Source: Gammaproteobacteria bacterium (lineage in GTDB: Bacteria > Pseudomonadota > Gammaproteobacteria > Steroidobacterales > Steroidobacteraceae). From it: DNA of 63,232 nucleotides. The notes below the pieces were generated by a model. That model was not told where the DNA came from and did not search any database. It saw nothing but the letters and a program-made list of their open reading frames with translations. Below are positions 61,538 through 63,232 of the stretch, piece after piece; within the stretch, counting starts at the first letter, position 1, and each line of letters starts with the position of its first letter. Location: the NCBI GenBank assembly GCA_028293745.1, contig JAQGOF010000020.1, positions 1 to 63,232 of the forward strand. Direction: 5' to 3'. The position numbers and the translations under genes were made by a program.

Positions 61538-63232
61538 AGCCGGCATCGTCGCAGACGGACAAGATGAATGAGGAGATTGCTGCGCTGATCGAGGTGTTGC
61601 ATCAAACGGGGCAGCGCCTGGAGGAATTAACAGGCGGCGAGGTGGATACGGTCGCGGACCGGCAGGGTCGGACGTTTATATTGCGTCGCGCTCAGGAAGC
61701 GTTGCGCCACGCCGAGGCCTCCAGGCAAGCCGCCATCCTCAACGCGCTGCCCGCTCATATTGCCCTGCTCGATGCTCAGGGGGTAATCATCTCGGTCAAC
61801 GAGGCGTGGCGGGGATATGTCGGCCCGAGCGCGCCACAGAACCCGGGGCATGCAACTGGCTGCAACTATCTTGTGCTCTGCGACGGCTCCCAGGGAGATG
61901 GCGCGTTCGTAGCCCGCAAAGTGGCGCAGGGCATCCGCTCCGTGTTGGCAGGCACGGCCGGCGCCTTTTCCATCGATTATTCCTGCCATTCGGCAACGGA
62001 ACACCGCTCGCTCATGTTGAGCGTAACGCCCCTGTCCGGTGGACGTCCCAACGGCGTCGTCGTAATGCATGTGGACGTGACGGCAGAAAAACTAGCGGAA
62101 GACAAGCTGCGCCGCCTCAATCGCGTCCACACCGTGTTGAGCGGCATCAATTCCGTAATCGTACGCGTGGGCGATCGCAACGACCTGTTCAACGAGGTGT
62201 GCCGGATAGCGGTTGAGGCAGGTGCTTTCAAGATGGCGTGGATCGGCACCCTCGATCCGTCTACGTTGGAGGGAAGAGTCGTCAACAGTTTCGGCGGTGA
62301 GAAAGCTTACGTCGACAACATCAGACTCACCGGGCGCGATGGAACCCCTGAGAGCGAGCGACCGGCGTGCCGCGCGTTACGATTGTTGCAACCCGTCATC
62401 TGCAATGACATCGCAACCGATCCGTGCGCGGCTGAGCGGCCGGATGAGCTGCTCAGCAGGGGGCACAGGTCGTCGGGATTCTTTCCACTGACTGTGGCGG
62501 GGCGGCCGGCGGCGCTCATCGCGCTGTTCTCAGGCGAGGCCGATTTCTTCGACGGCGAAGAAATGCGGCTGTTGCTCGAATTGGCCGGTAACGTTTCGTT
62601 CGCTCTCGATCACCTGGAAAAAGCCGAGCGACTGAACTACGTGGGCTACTACGATCTGCTCACGGGACTGGCGAACCGCCGTCTGTTTCTGGAGCGCGTG
62701 ACGCAGTACATACGAGCCGCGGCCAACGGCGGCCACAAACTTGCAGTTTATGTGTTCGATCTGGAGCGGTTCAAGAACATCAACGATACTTTCGGTCAGC
62801 TCGCGGGGGACGCGCTCTTGCGGCAGACGACGGACTGGCTGATAGGCAACCTCGGCGATGCGAGCCTCATTGCCCGCGTAGGGGCCGATCAGTTCGCCGC
62901 GGTGCTTCCCGAAGTAACGCACGAAGAAGCCGTGGCGCGGCTTCTCGATAATTCCCTGAACGCTTTTCTCGAACACCCCTTTCAACTGAACGACAGCGTA
63001 TTCCGGGTGGCGGCCAAGGTCGGAGTCGCGCTATTCCCGGATGACGGCACCGACGCGGATACCGTGTTCCGCAATGCCGAAGCGGCCCTGAAGAAAGCCA
63101 AGATCAGCGGCGATCGATATCTCTTTTACGCGCAGAAAATGACCGAAACGGTGGCCGGCAGGCTGGTGCTGGATTACCAGCTGCGTCACGCGCTCGACAA
63201 TGACCAATTCGTGCTCTATTACCAACCCAAGG
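61534..63232 (+). CDS. PAS-GAF-GGDEF-EAL signalling protein (partial)
   Basis: The gene runs off the right edge after 566 codons. A PAS domain (ALPAHIALLDAQGVIISVNEAW) is followed by a GAF domain, a GGDEF-type domain and the start of an EAL domain (LRHALDNDQFVLYYQPK). The GGDEF signature is degenerate (GADQF at about 62880-62900), so cyclase activity is unlikely and the EAL part may be the active phosphodiesterase. The ATG at 61534 overlaps the KaiB stop (ATGA). This ties KaiB/KaiC to cyclic-di-GMP in one operon. Confidence 0.88.
   Translation, partial: MKPASSQTDKMNEEIAALIEVLHQTGQRLEELTGGEVDTVADRQGRTFILRRAQEALRHAEASRQAAILNALPAHIALLDAQGVIISVNEAWRGYVGPSAPQNPGHATGCNYLVLCDGSQGDGAFVARKVAQGIRSVLAGTAGAFSIDYSCHSATEHRSLMLSVTPLSGGRPNGVVVMHVDVTAEKLAEDKLRRLNRVHTVLSGINSVIVRVGDRNDLFNEVCRIAVEAGAFKMAWIGTLDPSTLEGRVVNSFGGEKAYVDNIRLTGRDGTPESERPACRALRLLQPVICNDIATDPCAAERPDELLSRGHRSSGFFPLTVAGRPAALIALFSGEADFFDGEEMRLLLELAGNVSFALDHLEKAERLNYVGYYDLLTGLANRRLFLERVTQYIRAAANGGHKLAVYVFDLERFKNINDTFGQLAGDALLRQTTDWLIGNLGDASLIARVGADQFAAVLPEVTHEEAVARLLDNSLNAFLEHPFQLNDSVFRVAAKVGVALFPDDGTDADTVFRNAEAALKKAKISGDRYLFYAQKMTETVAGRLVLDYQLRHALDNDQFVLYYQPK

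Overview
The window is about 63 kb of GC-rich DNA with densely packed, often overlapping genes (ATGA and GTGA junctions) and many GTG or TTG starts. Two TonB-dependent receptors, Rieske and P450 oxygenases, many SDR, acyl-CoA and CoA-transferase enzymes, YfiR and GGDEF/EAL proteins point to a free-living Gram-negative proteobacterium that degrades hydrophobic compounds such as steroids or terpenoids. The exact lineage cannot be fixed from this sequence. I saw no rRNA, tRNA, CRISPR array, insertion sequence or integrase.

Region 1 (1-44.9 kb) is a large catabolic island. It holds seven short-chain dehydrogenases, three acyl-CoA dehydrogenases (two look like the halves of a heteromeric enzyme), an alpha-methylacyl-CoA racemase, a second CaiB-type CoA transferase, a crotonase, a thiolase, a MaoC-like protein, a 3-ketosteroid-delta1-dehydrogenase-like flavoprotein, an old-yellow-enzyme homologue, a GMC oxidoreductase, a zinc alcohol dehydrogenase, three P450s with a putidaredoxin-like ferredoxin and a rubredoxin, a Rieske oxygenase, and a TonB receptor. 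Less usual parts are a 2-oxoacid/acetoin-type E1 alpha and beta pair with only a free-standing lipoyl domain, a LuxC-like acyl-CoA reductase with two LuxE/PaaK-like activating enzymes, and two copies of a DUF1214-like plus sulfotransferase gene pair. The contents suggest uptake, oxygenation, CoA activation, racemisation and beta-oxidation of a branched or polycyclic isoprenoid. The substrate itself is inferred, and no classical steroid ring-cleavage genes (kshAB, hsaACD) are seen.

A recurring intergenic element, GTTC-N8-GAAY-N3-RTTC and variants, sits at eight places upstream of operons across region 1 (around 185, 8006, 15648, 22895, 34416, 34487, 40875 and 44799). In two places it lies on or next to a TTGACG-N18-TATAAT-like promoter. 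It looks like the operator of one regulator that co-ordinates the whole island. No obvious regulator gene lies in the window.

Region 2 (44.9-53.3 kb) has a small DUF1772-like membrane protein and a four-gene signalling operon: TonB receptor, YfiR-like periplasmic protein, hybrid sensor kinase, and a receiver-GAF-kinase protein. A DMT transporter lies convergent to it.

Region 3 (53.3-55.4 kb) is a decayed stretch with remnants of a zinc metallopeptidase and a RES-domain gene.

Region 4 (55.4-63.2 kb) is a second signalling cluster: an Hpt-like protein, two KaiC-like ATPases, a KaiB-like protein, a GGDEF protein fused to a kinase whose phosphoacceptor His is replaced by Arg, and a PAS-GAF-GGDEF-EAL protein running off the right edge. 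It looks like a KaiA-less Kai module tied to cyclic-di-GMP.
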